Assembly (NCBI RefSeq): GCF_006715165.1
Contig: NZ_VFMS01000001.1
Span: 1,302,001 to 1,366,000, forward strand
DNA: 64,000 nt
Reading direction: 5' to 3'
From: Arthrobacter sp. SLBN-122
GTDB taxonomy: Bacteria > Actinomycetota > Actinomycetes > Actinomycetales > Micrococcaceae
Shown piece after piece: positions 36,673 to 44,796 of the stretch; within the stretch, counting starts at the first letter, position 1, and the number at the start of each line of letters is the position of its first letter. A program made the translations under genes and the position numbers. The notes under the pieces were generated by a model. That model made no database searches and was not told where the DNA came from. It saw only the letters and a program-made list of their open reading frames with translations.

Positions 36673-37314
36673 ATGACAACAATCGGAATCATCGGTGCAG
36701 GACATATTGGAAGCCAGGTTGCACGGAAGGCCGTGGAACTGGGCTACGACGTAGTCATCAGCAACTCCCGGGGCCCGCAAACCCTCCAGGACCTGGTTTC
36801 CGAGCTGGGCCCCAACGCCCGGGCGGCAACGGCAGCTGAAGCGGCAGCCGCCGGGGACTTCGCCGTGGTCACGGTGCCATTCAAGAACTACAAGGACGTT
36901 CCCGTGGAGCCGCTCGCGGGCAAGATTGTGATTGACACCAACAACTACTACTGGGAGCGGGACGGCAGGATCCCCGCCCTGGACAATGGTGAAGCAACCA
37001 CCTCGGGCCTGCTGCAGGAGCACCTGCCCCAGTCCAAGGTGGCCAAGGGCTTCAACCACATCATGGCCAAGGACATCACCACCGACGGAACTCCGGCCGG
37101 CACCGAAAACCGGCGTGCGCTGGCCACCGCCAGCAATTACCCCGAAGCCGCGGAGCTGGTGACCCGCCTCTACGACGAATTCGGCTTCGACACCGTGGAC
37201 GTCGGGCCGCTGTCCGAGAGCTGGCGCGTCGAGCGGGACCGCCCCGCCTACGTGAAGCGGCAGAACGCCCTGGAGCTGAAGGACAACCTGGCCAAGGCGC
37301 CACGGACCGTCTGA
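36673..37314 (+). CDS. NADPH-dependent F420 reductase-like NAD(P)-binding oxidoreductase
   Basis: A 213-residue Rossmann protein beginning MTTIGIIGAGHIGSQVARK, followed by VVISNSRGPQTL, which fits the NADP-binding strand-loop (SNSRGP) of the F420-dependent NADP oxidoreductase/NADP-binding 2 family. AVVTVPFKNYKDVP, VIDTNNYYWERDG and AKGFNHIMAKDITTDG follow the family order. Such proteins transfer hydride between NADPH and F420 or act as related small reductases; the true acceptor is not predictable here. There is no clear ribosome site before the ATG at 36673. It stands alone and ends at a very strong terminator. Confidence 0.88.
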   Translation: MTTIGIIGAGHIGSQVARKAVELGYDVVISNSRGPQTLQDLVSELGPNARAATAAEAAAAGDFAVVTVPFKNYKDVPVEPLAGKIVIDTNNYYWERDGRIPALDNGEATTSGLLQEHLPQSKVAKGFNHIMAKDITTDGTPAGTENRRALATASNYPEAAELVTRLYDEFGFDTVDVGPLSESWRVERDRPAYVKRQNALELKDNLAKAPRTV

Positions 37315-37345
37315 TCCGTCCCACTCAAAACTTTCGTCCCACCCC

Positions 37346-37380
37346 AAACTGGCTGGCAGTTCCCACTGCCAGCCAGTTTT
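37346..37380. terminator. Strong bidirectional terminator
   Basis: A perfect 15-bp stem (37346-37360 with 37365-37379) with loop TCCC, followed by a T-rich tract, lies between two convergent genes. Confidence 0.9.
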
Positions 37381-37392
37381 GTGTTTTCGGCA

Positions 37393-38310
37393 CTACTTCC
37401 AGGCGGGTACCAGCACCACTTCGAACGGGCTCGGCGGCTGGTTGAACTGGGCATTGACCGCAGCGAGGGTGCCCTCCCCGAACAGGGCCACGGTGGTGGG
37501 GATATTGAATGCGCCGCTCTTGATGATGTTCCTGACCTCGGCGGAGGACAGGTCACTGGAAAGATCCAGGCGCGTTATCTGGTTCAGCTGGTTCTGGACC
37601 GCCCATACGTTGTCGCCGCGCACCAGGATGCCGTCCACAAACGGTACGCTGGCGCCCTTGATCGCGGTGCTTTCCCCGGTCTTGGGGTTGACCGTGTACA
37701 GGGCTCCGTTCATGGAGTGGGCCACGATCAGCACTTTGCCGTCCTCGGAGGCGGCGATGCCGTTGAGGTTGAATCCCTGCGTGAGCTCTGCCGCCGGGCC
37801 GCTCAGCTTAAGGGTCTCCACCTTGCCCAGCTCGCCGTGTTCGCCCACGGGCAGGAAGTAGAGTTCCGCCGCCGCTGAATTGGTGAACCAGGCTCCATCG
37901 CCGGTGAGGGTGACGTCGTTGATGAACCCTTTGCCCAGCTGGAAGTCGGCAACGGGCTTGCCGGTTTCGGTGCTGTAAACGAACGCCTTGCCGGTGGCTC
38001 CCCCTGCCACAAACAGCAACCCGTTGCAGGGATCGGCCTTCATCCCCACGGCGGCGCGGCCGGCGGGAGCGTCGATGAAGCGGGTGACAGTGCCCTTGCG
38101 GATATCGCCGCGGAAAATGTCACCGGTAGTGAGTTCACCTGCGTAGAAAGTCTTGCCTTCCCCTGCCGCGATGCCCTCAGCGGAGGTTGCGCCGTCGAGC
38201 ACTATCTCCCTGGGATCCGGGGCGGCCAGCGCCGGAAGGGCGGTGGGAAGAAGCAATGAAAATGAGGCCACGAGCCCGGCGGCGGCACGGCGGCGTACTG
38301 TTTGGCGCAT
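37393..38310 (-). CDS. Secreted SMP-30/gluconolactonase-like beta-propeller protein
   Basis: A 305-residue exported protein. The N terminus is a classic signal peptide: MRQTVRRRAAAGLVASFSLL followed by LPTALPALAAPDP. The mature part shows six-bladed-propeller repeats: AEGIAAGEGKTFYAGELTTG, AVGMKADPCNGLLFVAGGA, LNGIAASEDGKVLIVAHSM and DGILVRGDNVWAVQN. This layout is that of the SMP-30/gluconolactonase/LRE and NHL-like superfamily, which binds calcium and hydrolyses lactones in some members. The two cysteine-poor blades and secretion suggest a binding or structural role instead. RBS AAGGAACCAGC precedes the ATG at 38310. Function unknown. Confidence 0.85.
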   Translation of the reverse strand: MRQTVRRRAAAGLVASFSLLLPTALPALAAPDPREIVLDGATSAEGIAAGEGKTFYAGELTTGDIFRGDIRKGTVTRFIDAPAGRAAVGMKADPCNGLLFVAGGATGKAFVYSTETGKPVADFQLGKGFINDVTLTGDGAWFTNSAAAELYFLPVGEHGELGKVETLKLSGPAAELTQGFNLNGIAASEDGKVLIVAHSMNGALYTVNPKTGESTAIKGASVPFVDGILVRGDNVWAVQNQLNQITRLDLSSDLSSAEVRNIIKSGAFNIPTTVALFGEGTLAAVNAQFNQPPSPFEVVLVPAWK

Positions 38311-38466
38311 GCTGGTTCCTTAGTCTGGGTCGATGCGCGCGGGGCCCATCTGCGGAAGCTCCGCACGATTGGTGCTGCCAGTTTAAGCGCCGGTATTGGG
38401 CTTGCGAAGGCATGGGGCTACCCAATCTGCTTACAATCGAAACCTCTGACCACTACTGAGGGACCC

Positions 38467-38817
38467 ATGAAGAAATTCGCCACAGCCCTGTTTGCCGCCG
38501 GCCTCGTTGCTTCCGCCACGGCCTGCTCCGCCACGCACCAACTGTCCACCGCTGAAACCTGCGAGCGGATCCAGGCCGTTGTGTCGAACCCCGCCAACAA
38601 CGCCGGCAAGACGGGCATGAACAACCTCGCCAACCAGATCCGCCCCATCCACGCGGTTGCCTCGGACGATCTCAAGCCCGCCCTGGCCTCGATCCTTGCG
38701 TACACGGACGAGCAGGCCAAGGAAAACCCGGACAAGGACAAGCTGGCCGATCTCCAGTCCGGCTACCAGGAGGCAGGCAGCACGTACAGCAAGTTCTGCG
38801 GCCAGGCCGGCGGCTAA
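38467..38817 (+). CDS. Small exported hypothetical protein, probable lipoprotein
   Basis: A 116-residue protein starting MKKFATALFAAGLVASATAC, a short signal sequence ending in a cysteine within a weak lipobox (ATAC). The mature part is helical and polar: TAETCERIQAVVSNPANNAG, NQIRPIHAVASDDLKPALAS and GSTYSKFCGQAGG at the end. A second and third cysteine could form a disulfide outside the cell. ATG 38467 follows GAGGGACC and the upstream in-frame extension lacks a signal-like order, so the short form is right. It has no recognised domain. A long terminator follows. Confidence 0.8.
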   Translation: MKKFATALFAAGLVASATACSATHQLSTAETCERIQAVVSNPANNAGKTGMNNLANQIRPIHAVASDDLKPALASILAYTDEQAKENPDKDKLADLQSGYQEAGSTYSKFCGQAGG

Positions 38818-38830
38818 ACAATCCGTTTAC

Positions 38831-38873
38831 AAAGGGGACCAGCCGCCTGCGGACAGGCGGCCGGTCCCCTTTT
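38831..38873. terminator. Terminator between small lipoprotein gene and threonine dehydratase
   Basis: AAAGGGGACC-A-GCCGCCTG pairs with CAGGCGGC-C-GGTCCCCTTT around CGGA, followed by TTCG. It serves two convergent genes. Confidence 0.85.
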
Positions 38874-38884
38874 CGCGTCCGTGC

Positions 38885-39817
38885 CTACAGCGTGGCCGGA
38901 TCCGTGTTGGCGCCGCACAGGATGACCGCAACGCGTTCATCCTTCCGCGGCACGTAGGCGCCGGAGGTCAGCGCGGCGTAGGCAGCTGCGGCGCCGTGCT
39001 CCACCACTATCCGGTAGTCGTTCCACAGCGCGGAACGCGCGGCAATGATCTGTTCGTCGGTCACCAGGACGCTTTCGACGCCGCAGCGGACCGCCACGGA
39101 GAATCCAATGTCGCCTATGCGCCGGGCACCCAGGGAGTCCGCCGCCACTCCCGATACCGCTACGTCCACCGGTTCCCCCGCCGCCAGGGCAGCGTGCAGG
39201 GTGGGGGCCGTTTCGGGCTCAACGGCCACGACTTTGGCAAAGCCTTCGACCGCGGCAGCTACTCCCGCCATCAGCCCCCCGCCGCCCACGGCCACCAACA
39301 CGGTGCCCACGTCCGGCACCTGTTCCAGTAACTCGGAGCCAACGGTCCCGGCACCCGCGGCGATTTCCGGCTGGTCATAGGCATGGCAGTAGATGGCGCC
39401 GGTCTCCTCCGCGTGCACGACGGCGGCCTGGTAGGCGGCCGCGTACTCTGCACCGCCCTGGATCACGGTGGCGCCGATGGCCTTCAGTTTGCTCACTTTG
39501 ACTGGCGGAGCTGCTTCCGGCACGAAGACGGTTGCGGGCACCCCGAGCTGCCTGGCCGCATAGGCGTTGGCCAGGCCAGCGTTTCCGCCGGACGCCACCA
39601 CAACGCCCACGTCCGCCCGCAATTCGCCCCGCTCCTTGCTGGCCAGGATCCGGTTGAGTGCGCCGCGTGCCTTGAACGTGCCCGTGTGCTGCATGAATTC
39701 GCATTTGAACCAGACCTGGCCCTTGACGGCGCCCGGGTCCGCCTCCATGACGGGGGTCCTGCGGATGAGGCCCGCGGTCCGCTGTGCGGCCTGGTCAACG
39801 TCGGCGCGGGTGATCAT
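38885..39817 (-). CDS. Threonine/serine ammonia-lyase (threonine dehydratase family)
   Basis: A 310-residue fold-type II PLP enzyme that deaminates threonine or serine to the 2-oxo acid. The PLP lysine lies in HTGTFKARGALNRIL, the substrate loop is ASGGNAGLANAYAARQL, and the phosphate-binding glycine loop is VAVGGGGLMAGVAA. It lacks the C-terminal ACT domain of biosynthetic IlvA, so it resembles catabolic dehydratases or serine/threonine racemase-like enzymes. GNAGLANA in place of the usual GNHAQGVA is notable and is typical of a threonine-dehydratase-like subgroup. It begins three bases after the stop of a small acidic protein gene, so the two are cotranscribed. Confidence 0.9.
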   Translation of the reverse strand: MITRADVDQAAQRTAGLIRRTPVMEADPGAVKGQVWFKCEFMQHTGTFKARGALNRILASKERGELRADVGVVVASGGNAGLANAYAARQLGVPATVFVPEAAPPVKVSKLKAIGATVIQGGAEYAAAYQAAVVHAEETGAIYCHAYDQPEIAAGAGTVGSELLEQVPDVGTVLVAVGGGGLMAGVAAAVEGFAKVVAVEPETAPTLHAALAAGEPVDVAVSGVAADSLGARRIGDIGFSVAVRCGVESVLVTDEQIIAARSALWNDYRIVVEHGAAAAYAALTSGAYVPRKDERVAVILCGANTDPATL

Positions 39818-39820
39818 CCG

Positions 39821-40084
39821 TCAGACTTCGTCATCCCACGTGCCGGGCTCCTTAAGCGCGTCTTCCGGCTCGGGCTCCCGGGCCGCTTCTTCGCCGCCCA
39901 CGTATGAGGCCGGGACCGTGCCCGCAGCGTGTGCCTGCTGTTCCTCCCGGATGTTCGATGCACCCGGCTGTTCCGGGTGCATGCCGGCCTGCGGCGCCTC
40001 TTTGGCTTCGCTCCTGGCCTCGTCCGGGTCGCCCGGTCCGCGAAGGTCTGCGGTGTTCTGGGGATCGTCGCTGGAAACGGTCAT
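39821..40084 (-). CDS. Acidic disordered hypothetical protein
   Basis: An 87-residue polar protein, MTVSSDDPQNTADLRGPGDP at the start and EPEPEDALKEPGTWDDEV at the end, without hydrophobic segments. Met 1 at 40084 is preceded by AAAGGCAGGACC; a longer frame upstream has no ribosome site. It precedes the dehydratase gene by three bases. Nothing in the sequence tells its role. Its composition (Asp, Glu, Pro, Ala) resembles the two other small acidic proteins of the window. Confidence 0.65.
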   Translation of the reverse strand: MTVSSDDPQNTADLRGPGDPDEARSEAKEAPQAGMHPEQPGASNIREEQQAHAAGTVPASYVGGEEAAREPEPEDALKEPGTWDDEV

Positions 40085-40153
40085 GGTCCTGCCTTTCACC
40101 TGGGAACTGCTGTGCAACCGGCCGGGTAACCCCGCCGGCTTCCAGCCTACGGT

Positions 40154-41092
40154 CTACAGGTAGTCGCCGGCCCGTTCCCGCGCGATTTCCAGCAGGGTTG
40201 AGTGGAAGGCAACCTCCGCCGGGGCGTACACCTTGTCCTGCCGCTGCGCCAGCAGCACCCTGCGCAGCGGTGCAGCCTCGCCCAGGCTCAGTACCCGCAC
40301 GTCGGGATGCTGCAGTGCCACCGCAGTCTTGGGGACCATGGCCACCCCCATCCCGACGCTCACCATCGCCTGGGCCTCCTGGTAATCGTTCGCCTGGAAC
40401 GCAATCACCGGTTCGAAACCGGCGTCATGGGCGGAGCGCTGAAGCACCTCCACTACCGGGTGCGCCTCCGCCCGCACAATCCACGACTCGGTGCGAAGAT
40501 CCTCCATGCTGACCTCCTCCCGGTCCGCCAGCCGGTGTCCCCGGGCCACCAGGACAACCGTGCTCTCACGGAAGACTTCCGTGACGCGGATGGCCTCGTC
40601 GTGAAAGGGATTCCAGGGGTAGTCCCAGAGCAGGCACAGCCCGGTAACCCCGGATTCGAGGTCCGCTACGAGTTCGTCGAAGCGGGCGCTGCGGAGGGAC
40701 AGGCCGATTGCGGGGTAACGCTTCTTGAAGGCGCGGATGACGAGGGGCAGGAAGGATCCCGCCAGCGTTGGAAAGGTACCTACAGTCAGGGATCCGCGGT
40801 TCAGTCCAGCCAGCTGGTTCAGGTCGGACTGCGCCGCCCGCATCTGGCGCACGATCTTGCGTGCGTGGCCGGCCAGCATCTGTCCTGCTTCGGTGGGCAC
40901 CACGCCACGGGAACGGCGGTTCAACAACGGCTGGCCCACCTCCTGCTCCAGCTTCCGGAGCTGCTGGGACACAGCCGACGGGCTGTACATCTTCAGCTCG
41001 GCTGCCGCGGTGATGGAGCCCTGCTCCACCACCTCCAGCAGCAGGGCGAGCCGCCGGATGTCGAATAAATTGTCCTCTTCTTCGTGAAGCAA
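40154..41092 (-). CDS. LysR-family transcriptional regulator
   Basis: A 312-residue regulator with the N-terminal winged helix FDIRRLALLLEVVEQGSITA, AAELKMYSPSAVSQQLRKLE and PLLNRRSRGVVPTEAGQML, and a periplasmic-binding-like effector domain (GSLTVGTFPTLAGSFLPLVI onward). It is divergent from the PrpF-type isomerase and MatC-like carrier genes and is their likely activator through two palindromes between them. The start is uncertain: a TTG at 41092 gives a few extra residues before FDIRR, where most family members begin with Met. A purine-rich GAAGAGGA lies within that extra part and would suit a start near 41062, but no standard start codon is there. Confidence 0.92.
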   Translation of the reverse strand: MLHEEEDNLFDIRRLALLLEVVEQGSITAAAELKMYSPSAVSQQLRKLEQEVGQPLLNRRSRGVVPTEAGQMLAGHARKIVRQMRAAQSDLNQLAGLNRGSLTVGTFPTLAGSFLPLVIRAFKKRYPAIGLSLRSARFDELVADLESGVTGLCLLWDYPWNPFHDEAIRVTEVFRESTVVLVARGHRLADREEVSMEDLRTESWIVRAEAHPVVEVLQRSAHDAGFEPVIAFQANDYQEAQAMVSVGMGVAMVPKTAVALQHPDVRVLSLGEAAPLRRVLLAQRQDKVYAPAEVAFHSTLLEIARERAGDYL

Positions 41093-41207
41093 CGCTTAAC
41101 CCTTCTGAGGATTCGATTCATTGGCTGAAGTGGCCCGCGTAAAAGCTGTTCGTTGCCGGACTTTTCCAGCCGCGAGGGCACACACTGCCACTCCGTTCAC
41201 CGTATAT

Positions 41208-41251
41208 TTCAAGTGATTGAAGCAATACTACAGACCTCTTCAACTATTGAA
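41208..41251. promoter_or_regulatory. Two LysR-type palindromes in the regulator/prpF-like divergent region
   Basis: TTCAAGTGATTGAA at 41208-41221 and TTCAACTATTGAA at 41239-41251 share arms TTCAA and TTGAA and start 31 bases apart, about three helical turns. Paired sites on one helix face are usual for LysR regulators. They lie in the 240-base divergent gap. Confidence 0.65.
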
Positions 41252-41332
41252 CATTGTCTTAACTTGTGATCTGGCTCATTCTCGATTCAGGCGCCACAAC
41301 GAAGATCAGGCACAAGGAGATGTGGGACGACA

Positions 41333-42451
41333 ATGAGGTTTGAAGCGGAATGGATGCGCGGGGGCACCAGCAAGTGCTGGGTCTTCGAGGCCGGGCACCT
41401 TCAGGAGGGCGGCGCCAGCCTGGATGTGCTGCTGCCGCGGCTGTACGGGAGTCCCGACTCCCGGCAGATTGACGGCGTGGGCGGGGCCACGTCCACCACC
41501 AGCAAGGCCGTGATCCTGCATCGGCCCGCGGGGGAGGGCGTGGATATCGAGTTCACCTTTGCGCAGGTAGGCATAGAAGAGGCCACCGTTGATTGGGGCA
41601 GCAACTGCGGAAACTGCTCGGCAGTAGTCGGCCTGTACGCCATCGAGAAGGGGTGGGTGGTTCCCGTCGGCGACGTCACCCGCGTTGTCACGAGGAACAC
41701 GAACACCGGACAGATCATCGTCCAGCGTGTGGCCACTCCGTCCGGGGAACTGCCGGACGTACCGTCTGCCCACATGCCCGGCGTACCGTTTGCGGGCCAC
41801 CTGGTGGGCCTGGGTTTCCAGGACCCCGCCGGGAAGACCACCGGAGCCCTGCTGCCGACCGGTGCCGCAACCGACACCATTACTGCCGGCGGGACGCGTT
41901 GGACAGTCTCCATGGTGGATGCCGGAGCCCCGGTGGTGATGGTCCAGGCTTCTGAACTCGGGCTGGACCCGTCCCGCTACGAAACCTGGCAGTCCGGCAT
42001 CGAACAACAACTCGACGTCCTGGAACAGATCCGGCGGCAGGCAGCCGTGCGGATGGGGCTGGCTCCCACCATCGCCGGTGCGGCCCGCGCCATCCCCAAG
42101 CTCGCCGTCGTCGGACCTCCCGTTGACAGGGACCCGGACTGCGATGTCAACGTCATGATGCTTTCGATGGGCAAGCCGCACCCCGCGCTGGCCATCACCG
42201 GGAGCATCGCCCTGACACTGGCCGCCCGGACGCCGGGAACCATACTGCACGCCTTTGCTGGCGACTCCCTTGGCGCCACGCTGCGCCTCCGCACCCCGGC
42301 CGGGGTGATCGAGACGTGGACCGAAGCCCACGACGGAAGCCTGCTCGTCGGCGTCGACCGCACGGCCCGCACCATTGCCACCACCATCATCCATCTCCCC
42401 GAGGTCTCCGGCAGCGCCGCCGCTGCAGCCCTCGCGGGCGCTACCCTCTGA
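41333..42451 (+). CDS. PrpF-family isomerase (4-oxalomesaconate tautomerase-like)
   Basis: A 372-residue protein of the PrpF/diaminopimelate epimerase-like fold. The opening RFEAEWMRGGTSKCWVF, with the family's MRGGTSK motif, and IDGVGGATSTTSKAVIL and DWGSNCGNCSAVVGL (cysteine-containing active-site loop) are diagnostic. Members isomerise aconitate in the methylcitrate cycle or 4-oxalomesaconate in gallate breakdown. No AcnD or methylcitrate gene lies nearby; the partner is a MatC-like dicarboxylate carrier 10 bases downstream. Catabolism of a tricarboxylate or unsaturated dicarboxylate is therefore a reasonable inference, controlled by the divergent LysR protein. Confidence 0.9.
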   Translation: MRFEAEWMRGGTSKCWVFEAGHLQEGGASLDVLLPRLYGSPDSRQIDGVGGATSTTSKAVILHRPAGEGVDIEFTFAQVGIEEATVDWGSNCGNCSAVVGLYAIEKGWVVPVGDVTRVVTRNTNTGQIIVQRVATPSGELPDVPSAHMPGVPFAGHLVGLGFQDPAGKTTGALLPTGAATDTITAGGTRWTVSMVDAGAPVVMVQASELGLDPSRYETWQSGIEQQLDVLEQIRRQAAVRMGLAPTIAGAARAIPKLAVVGPPVDRDPDCDVNVMMLSMGKPHPALAITGSIALTLAARTPGTILHAFAGDSLGATLRLRTPAGVIETWTEAHDGSLLVGVDRTARTIATTIIHLPEVSGSAAAAALAGATL

Positions 42452-42461
42452 GGAGACCGTC

Positions 42462-43949
42462 ATGACCAAGACTGCCCAAACAGAAGAAACGCAGACCAAA
42501 GACGTACTAACCCAAAGCGCGCAGCCCAAGGCAGCGCCTGTACCGGAAACGCTGGATGGGCGCCCCTCGCGCGCTTCCTCCCGGCGTCGTCGTATCCTGC
42601 TGTGGGTGGTGGCCGGCCTGGCCATCCTGGGTGTGATCGCCCTCGTTGTCGGCGGCATCTTCAACCAGGGAGCCGCCACGGACCCGGAGCCGACCATGAC
42701 CGCTGTCCAGATCATCCCGCTGGTGATCCTCGTGGTGATGTTCGTCGTGGCCACCAAATGGCCGTTGAACATCGGCGTGATGGGGCTCGTGGCGTCCTTC
42801 GGCGTCGGCTATTTCATGCTGGGGATGTCCGATAAGCAGATCCTTGAAGAGTTCCCTGCCAGCATCGTCCTGACCATCATCGGCGTGACGTACTTCTTCA
42901 GCATGGCCCAGCGGAACGGCACCATCGACATCATCGTCAAGGGCTGCGTGCGTATGGTCCGCGGCAAGACGCTGCTGCTGCCGTGGGTGTTCTTCCTGAT
43001 CGCCGCCGCATTGACCTCGCTCGGAACGTTCTCCCCCGCCGCCATCGCACTGCTGGCACCGGCCGCCATTGGATTCGCGTACGAATCGCGCATCCACCCA
43101 GTGGTCATGGGCGCCTTCATCATCAACGGTGCACATGCCGGTGGCTTCTCCCCACTGTCCGTGGCCGGCGTACTGGTCCACGACATCGCGGTGAAGAATG
43201 ACTTCCCGATTTCCCAGGGTGGCTTGTTCATCGCCAGCTTCGCCCTGAACCTGATCCTGTCGGTGCTGACCATCGTCCTGTTCGCCCTGATCGGCAAGCT
43301 GCGCGACGGCAGCGGGCAGCACATGGACATCGATACGTCCTCCACCGGCCGCCCGCACGGCCAGCAGATCCTGACGCTGGCGCTGATCGCGGCAATGCTG
43401 GTGTGCACCCTCGGCTTCCACATGCCCATCGGCTTCGTGGCCCTCTCCGCCGGCCTGCTGCTCGCCTTCATCAACATCAAGGAACACAAGACCTTCATCG
43501 GTGGCATCTCCTGGTCCACCGTCCTGCTGGTGGCCGGCATGATCACCTACGTGTCCCTGCTGCAGCACGTGGGCGTTATCGACACCCTGGCCGAGCAGGC
43601 ACTGGCCCTGGGCGCTCCGCTGCTGATCGCGCTGGTCCTCTGCTACGTGATCGGTGTTGGCTCCGCCTTCGCGTCGTCCACCGCCCTGCTCACCGCGTTC
43701 ATCCCGCTGGCCGGCCCTCTCCTGGCCACCAGCTCGCTCAGCGCCTCCGGAACCGTGGCCGCCCTGGCCATCGCCGCCACCGTCGTCGACGTCTCCCCCT
43801 TCTCCACGGACGGTGCGCTGGTTGTGGCCAACGCGCGCGACGACGACCGGCAGCGCGTCTACAAGCAGCTGATGTTCTACGCAGGCGGCGTGGTGCTGGT
43901 AGCCCCCGCCCTGGCCTGGGCATTGCTGGTGCCCACCGGCATCATGTAG
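42462..43949 (+). CDS. SLC13/MatC-like dicarboxylate transporter
   Basis: A 495-residue membrane protein with about twelve hydrophobic segments after a polar N terminus of some 45 residues. Segments IGVTYFFSMAQRNGTIDIIV, SLGTFSPAAIALLAPAAIGF, INGAHAGGFSPLSVAGVLVH and VVDVSPFSTDGALVVANA follow the pattern of the MatC (malonate/C4-dicarboxylate carrier) branch of the ion transporter superfamily. It likely imports a di- or tricarboxylate with cations. The ATG at 42462 follows GAGGAGACCGTC and is 10 bases after the PrpF-like gene, so they form an operon. The extra N-terminal helix (ILLWVVAGLAILGVIALVVG) before the MatC core is unusual. Confidence 0.88.
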   Translation: MTKTAQTEETQTKDVLTQSAQPKAAPVPETLDGRPSRASSRRRRILLWVVAGLAILGVIALVVGGIFNQGAATDPEPTMTAVQIIPLVILVVMFVVATKWPLNIGVMGLVASFGVGYFMLGMSDKQILEEFPASIVLTIIGVTYFFSMAQRNGTIDIIVKGCVRMVRGKTLLLPWVFFLIAAALTSLGTFSPAAIALLAPAAIGFAYESRIHPVVMGAFIINGAHAGGFSPLSVAGVLVHDIAVKNDFPISQGGLFIASFALNLILSVLTIVLFALIGKLRDGSGQHMDIDTSSTGRPHGQQILTLALIAAMLVCTLGFHMPIGFVALSAGLLLAFINIKEHKTFIGGISWSTVLLVAGMITYVSLLQHVGVIDTLAEQALALGAPLLIALVLCYVIGVGSAFASSTALLTAFIPLAGPLLATSSLSASGTVAALAIAATVVDVSPFSTDGALVVANARDDDRQRVYKQLMFYAGGVVLVAPALAWALLVPTGIM

Positions 43950-43968
43950 TTCTTCTTTCATAACCGGG

Positions 43969-43998
43969 CGGCCCGTCAGCATCTGCTGGCGGGCCGCT
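43969..43998 (+). terminator. Terminator after the MatC-like carrier
   Basis: A 14-bp stem with one G-T pair (43969-43982 with 43985-43998) is followed by TTGGCTGTTCCCTTTATTT. Confidence 0.7.
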
Positions 43999-44117
43999 TG
44001 GCTGTTCCCTTTATTTCCGCCCGTCTCCCCTGATCCTGTCTCCCAGCTGTGAATTACGGCTTACCCGGGACGTTGTGCGCGCCCGCGGCGTTAAACGGAG
44101 CGGCGGAAGGAGGCCGG

Positions 44118-44714
44118 ATGATCATTGTGCTGACGGGAATCGACGGATCGGGAAAGTCGACGGCGGCCCGCGCCTTGGTCTCGTCGGTGCGGGCGCAGGG
44201 CGGCAGGGCGCTGCTCCTGAGCAACCATGCGGGTCGGCGGGTCATGTCCCTGCTGGCCGCCAGGCTGGGAGTGCGCCTGCCCGCCAAACCGGCTGACGCC
44301 GTCGAGACCGCCCTCCGGGTGGGCAACGTCCTGGTCTCGCACCTGCGCGCCGGCCGCTTCGACGGCCTGGTGGTCATGGACCGGCACCTGCACTGCCAGC
44401 TGGCGCTGCGTTCCGCCAATGGACTGCCGCGCGGGCGGTTCCTGCCTTGGCTGCTGGCCCGCCTGCTGCAGCCGGACGCCGTCTTCCACCTGGCCATCGA
44501 GCCCGCCGAGGCACACCGCCGCATCGTTTCGCGCGGAACTGATTCCGAGAGCCTTGGCGATCTCGCAGCGTTCCACGCGGGGTACCGGGAACTGCCGGAG
44601 TACGCGGGGTTCGTGAAGGTGGACGCCTCCGTCCCGAAAGAGCAGTTGATGGCGGAGCTGTTCTCGCGGCTGGCCACCGTCGGCGTGGATACAGACCCCG
44701 CATTATCCGGCTAG
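44118..44714 (+). CDS. Thymidylate kinase-like nucleotide/nucleoside kinase
   Basis: A 198-residue P-loop kinase: MIIVLTGIDGSGKSTAARAL with a Walker A of the dTMP-kinase type, then VVMDRHLHCQLAL with the DR-x motif, and a lid-like segment HRRIVSRGTDSESLGDLAAF. The order and length match thymidylate kinase-like proteins, but the protein is shorter in the lid and has a His-rich DRHLHC where canonical Tmk has DRY. A deoxynucleoside or other small-molecule kinase is possible. The start is the ATG at 44118 after GGAAGGAGGCCGG. It is convergent with the Ser-rich lipoprotein gene, with a very strong terminator between. Confidence 0.85.
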   Translation: MIIVLTGIDGSGKSTAARALVSSVRAQGGRALLLSNHAGRRVMSLLAARLGVRLPAKPADAVETALRVGNVLVSHLRAGRFDGLVVMDRHLHCQLALRSANGLPRGRFLPWLLARLLQPDAVFHLAIEPAEAHRRIVSRGTDSESLGDLAAFHAGYRELPEYAGFVKVDASVPKEQLMAELFSRLATVGVDTDPALSG

Positions 44715-44730
44715 ACGCCTTGTTCTTAAA

Positions 44731-44774
44731 GAAAGGGGCGGGCCAGGACAGTTATGTCCTGGCCCGCCCCTTTC
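44731..44774. terminator. Very strong bidirectional terminator
   Basis: A perfect 20-bp stem (44731-44750 with 44755-44774) around GTTA, with A-rich and T-rich ends, between two convergent genes. Confidence 0.92.
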
Positions 44775-44796
44775 AAACGTTGCGGAGTGGGTGCCG

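Noticed and set aside
42507..43982. 491-codon frame opposite the MatC-like carrier
   Set aside because: Gln/His/Asp-rich low-complexity shadow of a membrane-protein gene; the plus-strand product has clear helices and motifs.
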